Positions 6,273 through 7,674 of a stretch of 7,674 bases of DNA are shown piece by piece. Numbering within the stretch: position 1 is the first letter of the stretch; each line of letters starts with the position of its first letter. The notes beneath the pieces were generated by a model. That model was not told the DNA's origin and searched no databases. It saw nothing but the letters and a program-made list of their open reading frames with translations. Position numbers and translations under genes: made by a program. Source of the DNA: Microcaldota archaeon (GTDB lineage: Archaea > Micrarchaeota > Micrarchaeia > Norongarragalinales > UBA10210); contig DUGE01000087.1 of assembly GCA_013331595.1 (NCBI GenBank), positions 1-7,674 on the forward strand, in the 5' to 3' direction.

Positions 6273-6280
6273 GATTAAAC
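6273..6280 (+). promoter_or_regulatory. TATA-like box of the 61-residue gene
   Basis: GATTAAAC is centred about 27 nt before the ATG at 6304, the spacing expected for a leaderless archaeal transcript. No ribosome binding site precedes that ATG. Confidence 0.4.
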
Positions 6281-6283
6281 ATC

Positions 6284-6297
6284 ATGATTGAAATCAT
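6284..6297. promoter_or_regulatory. Inverted repeat between TATA box and start of the 61-residue gene
   Basis: ATGATT (6284-6289) and AATCAT (6292-6297) are exact reverse complements with a 2-bp spacer; ATCATGAT (6281-6288) is also palindromic. The site would cover the region between TATA box and start codon, the expected place for a repressor operator. Function is inferred. Confidence 0.4.
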
Positions 6298-6303
6298 ATT
6301 ATT

Positions 6304-6489
6304 ATGAATTACGTTTTCAAAAGAATTTCGAAAAAAGCTGCCAATAGCCTTAAAAGACTTCAAGAAAAAATCGAGTTGAAAACTGGAAAAAAATTTTCTG
6401 ACGCAACAATTATCGGAAAGGTTATTAAATTCGCATTAAAGAATGAAAAATCTTTCATTCTTTGGGTGCGTAGCTCACAGCGGCAATAA
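6304..6489 (+). CDS. Small basic protein, possibly ribbon-helix-helix
   Basis: A 61-residue protein I cannot assign to a named family. A short N-terminal strand-like stretch (MNYVFKRIS) is followed by helix-like AANSLKRLQEKIELKTG, then KKFSDATIIGKVIKFALKN. The pattern L..L.....L...TGK..S...II...I.FAL is like ribbon-helix-helix proteins and small antitoxins, which bind DNA as dimers through the N-terminal strand. The strand is short and not a clear match, so this remains a hypothesis. The ATG has a TATA-like box about 27 nt upstream and two palindromes around it, consistent with a self-regulating gene. The segment is noticeably more A-T rich than its neighbours, a hint of foreign or accessory origin. 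Its last 35 bp overlap the 3' end of convergent thiE. No toxin-like partner lies directly downstream. Confidence 0.55.
   Translation: MNYVFKRISKKAANSLKRLQEKIELKTGKKFSDATIIGKVIKFALKNEKSFILWVRSSQRQ
6438..6463. terminator. 11-bp perfect hairpin at overlapping gene ends
   Basis: AAAGAATGAAA (6438-6448) and TTTCATTCTTT (6453-6463) are exact reverse complements with a 4-nt loop. It spans the thiE stop (6455-6457) and lies inside the last codons of the convergent 61-residue gene, so it could form the 3' end of both transcripts. Confidence 0.5.
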
Positions 6490-7123
6490 GCGCCTTTCTT
6501 CCAGCAATATTTTTCAATTTTCTAACTCTTTTTCCTACGCTCTTTGTCTTCATGAACTCCGAGACCATTGCAGCGCCGTCCGCGCCTGCAGCAAAAACAC
6601 TCGCCAGGTTTGAAGCGTTTATCCCGCCTATTGCAACAACCGGAATCGCCACGGAGCGTTTTACCGCCGTGATCATTTGAACTCCGCAAGGCTCTCCTGC
6701 ATCGTTTTTGGTTGCAGTAACAAAAATGGGGCTTAGGCCGATGTAATCTGCCCCGGCTTTTTCAGCTTCAACCGCCTCTTGAACATTGTGAGCTGTAACG
6801 CCGATGATTTTGTTTCCGCCGAGAACTTGCCTTGCCTTCTTGCAATCGCCGTCCTCCTGGCCAAGGTGAACTCCGTCCGCATCAACTGCTTTCGCAATTT
6901 CAACGGAATCATTGATTATGAAAAGCACTTTGTATTTTGACGCAATTGCCTTGAGTTCCATTGCCTCAGCAAGCTGTTTTTCCTGGGTAAATTCCTTTTC
7001 CCGGTATTGAAGCACATTAATTCCAGCAGCGCAGGCTTCTTCAGCAACTTGAAAAATAGTTTTCCCGATTTTTTCCGAGAGAAGACGGTCCGTAATCATG
7101 TATAGCGTCAAGTCGGGCTTCAC
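6455..7123 (-). CDS. thiE: Thiamine phosphate synthase
   Basis: Joins hydroxymethylpyrimidine diphosphate and the thiazole phosphate to make thiamine phosphate, releasing diphosphate; a cytoplasmic TIM-barrel enzyme. The 222-residue product shows the family motifs in order: LYMITDR (7-13), LQYREK (38-43), INDSVEIAKAVDADGVHLGQED (70-91), GADYIGLSPIF (124-134), TATK (136-139) and VVAIGGI (162-168). Asp72 and Asp91 are the expected Mg2+ ligands and Lys139 the conserved lysine of the T.TK loop. The usual GVS or G.S.H segment reads GVTAHN. The start is GTG at 7123, with AGGTGA 4 nt upstream, a strong match. It lies 47 nt after the PIN-domain gene on the same strand, and its product feeds the cofactor of the transketolase encoded in this window. 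Many archaea use a ThiN domain for this step instead. TenI, a ThiE-like protein, is the main alternative, but the intact catalytic motifs favour ThiE. Confidence 0.92.
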   Translation of the reverse strand: MKPDLTLYMITDRLLSEKIGKTIFQVAEEACAAGINVLQYREKEFTQEKQLAEAMELKAIASKYKVLFIINDSVEIAKAVDADGVHLGQEDGDCKKARQVLGGNKIIGVTAHNVQEAVEAEKAGADYIGLSPIFVTATKNDAGEPCGVQMITAVKRSVAIPVVAIGGINASNLASVFAAGADGAAMVSEFMKTKSVGKRVRKLKNIAGRKALIAAVSYAPKE

Positions 7124-7127
7124 GGGT

Positions 7128-7133
7128 TCACCT
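7128..7133 (-). promoter_or_regulatory. Ribosome binding site of thiE
   Basis: AGGTGA on the minus strand, 4 nt before the GTG at 7123; decides the GTG start. The 7145-7176 stretch upstream is A-T rich and could hold a thiE promoter, but no single TATA box stands out. Confidence 0.65.
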
Positions 7134-7170
7134 AGGTATTTTCGACTTTAAGGATTGTAACGTTTTATTT

Positions 7171-7674
7171 TTAAAAACTGTTGATTTGCGAGATTATTTC
7201 CCTCACCAAATCGCTAGTTATGAACAGAGAGGATTCGCCGTGAAGTTTTTTTACAAATTCGATAGCTTCATCTTTAGTTATGGTCCCTTCCCTGAACGCC
7301 CTTGTGATGATGCCCATGCTGCCGTGGGCTTCAAGCCCCACTTCTTTCGCCGCCTCTCTCGCGTTAAGGTCGTCGGTAAAAAAGCCATTGATGTTTTCCT
7401 GTTTGGCCAGGGCGATTGCTTCGCACTCTCCCAATTCCAAGCCAAACTTTACGGCCACGAGTTTCGCGTAGTCCTTCGTTTTTCCGAGCAGGTTTTTGCG
7501 AACCACGTTTTTTGCTTCCAAAACCTCTTTTTTTCCCGGCAAGTCGAAGCGCGTGACTTCCAAAAAAACCGCGTCAGGCACGAGTATCTCACGGAAAATG
7601 CGCAGGGTTTTAGTGCCGTTCACTTGCGACAGGTGGATTAACGGCCCGGAGTCAAAAACGCCTTTAAGCTTTTC
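7171..7674 (-). CDS. PIN-domain nuclease, DUF3368/COG2405-like (5' end cut off)
   Basis: PIN domains are Mg2+-dependent RNases; this subgroup resembles VapC-type toxins. The frame stays open to the window edge. Residues encoded at 7621-7674 read EKLKGVFDSGPLIHLSQV, which contains the first PIN signature, with Asp in FDSGPLI. The apparent GTG start at 7623 is therefore internal, and the true start lies beyond 7674. Counting from that GTG, later motifs are LELGECEAIALAK (62-74), with a conserved acidic residue, FFTDDLNAREAA (81-92), supplying the next metal-binding Asp, and HGSMGIITRAFREG (99-112). All match the DUF3368 type 'GE.eAI.lA', 'DD..AR', 'G..G.l..A...G'. At least 167 residues are visible, near full length. 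Such genes often have a small UPF0175-like antitoxin just upstream, which would be outside the window. It may be cotranscribed with thiE. Confidence 0.85.
   Translation of the reverse strand, partial: EKLKGVFDSGPLIHLSQVNGTKTLRIFREILVPDAVFLEVTRFDLPGKKEVLEAKNVVRKNLLGKTKDYAKLVAVKFGLELGECEAIALAKQENINGFFTDDLNAREAAKEVGLEAHGSMGIITRAFREGTITKDEAIEFVKKLHGESSLFITSDLVREIISQINSF

Noticed and set aside
6178..6363. Minus-strand 61-codon open frame between rpiB and the small plus-strand gene
   Set aside because: It covers the proposed rpiB promoter and both palindromes, has no ribosome binding site, and its sequence resembles no family; the plus-strand frame has the better protein pattern and promoter.
1..7674. 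CRISPR arrays, tRNA or rRNA genes, insertion sequences
   Set aside because: No regularly spaced repeats, cloverleaf-like sequence, rRNA segments or transposase motifs were seen on either strand by eye.

Overview
The window looks like a piece of an archaeal chromosome, probably from a small-genome lineage such as a DPANN archaeon; the phylum placement is a guess. Several things point to archaea. Transketolase is split into separate N- and C-terminal subunits. Many starts are preceded by GGTGA, GGTGG or AGGTGA, complementary to the usual archaeal 16S tail. A-T rich TATA-like boxes lie about 24-27 nt before two apparently leaderless genes and about 36-39 nt before three genes that have a ribosome binding site. 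GTG and TTG starts are common.

Layout: a Fic-domain protein (8-784, +) faces a hicB-hicA toxin-antitoxin pair (839-1315, -). Then come the two transketolase subunits (3356 to 1410, -). Divergent from these is a 409-residue basic protein that I cannot assign (3471-4700, +). It is followed by what looks like a frameshifted, decayed copy of its own C-terminus (4702-4880). Next is rpiB-rpe on the minus strand (6158 to 4897). Divergent from rpiB is a small 61-residue protein (6304-6489, +), possibly a ribbon-helix-helix regulator, whose upstream region carries two short palindromes. It converges on and overlaps thiE (7123 to 6455, -). Upstream of thiE is a PIN-domain protein (7171 to beyond 7674, -) that is cut by the window edge.

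Functionally there are two themes. The first is sugar-phosphate metabolism: transketolase, ribose-5-phosphate isomerase B and ribulose-phosphate 3-epimerase make up most of the non-oxidative pentose phosphate pathway, with transaldolase not seen. ThiE makes thiamine phosphate, the precursor of the cofactor transketolase needs. The second is accessory or defence-type genes: Fic, HicBA and a PIN nuclease, plus the orphan protein and its relic. These are interleaved with the metabolic genes. All three tail-to-tail gene junctions carry an inverted repeat, probably a shared terminator.

Most convincing calls: Fic, HicA, HicB, both transketolase subunits, Rpe, RpiB, ThiE and PIN. Least certain: the 61-residue protein's family, the promoters, and any role for the 409-residue protein.
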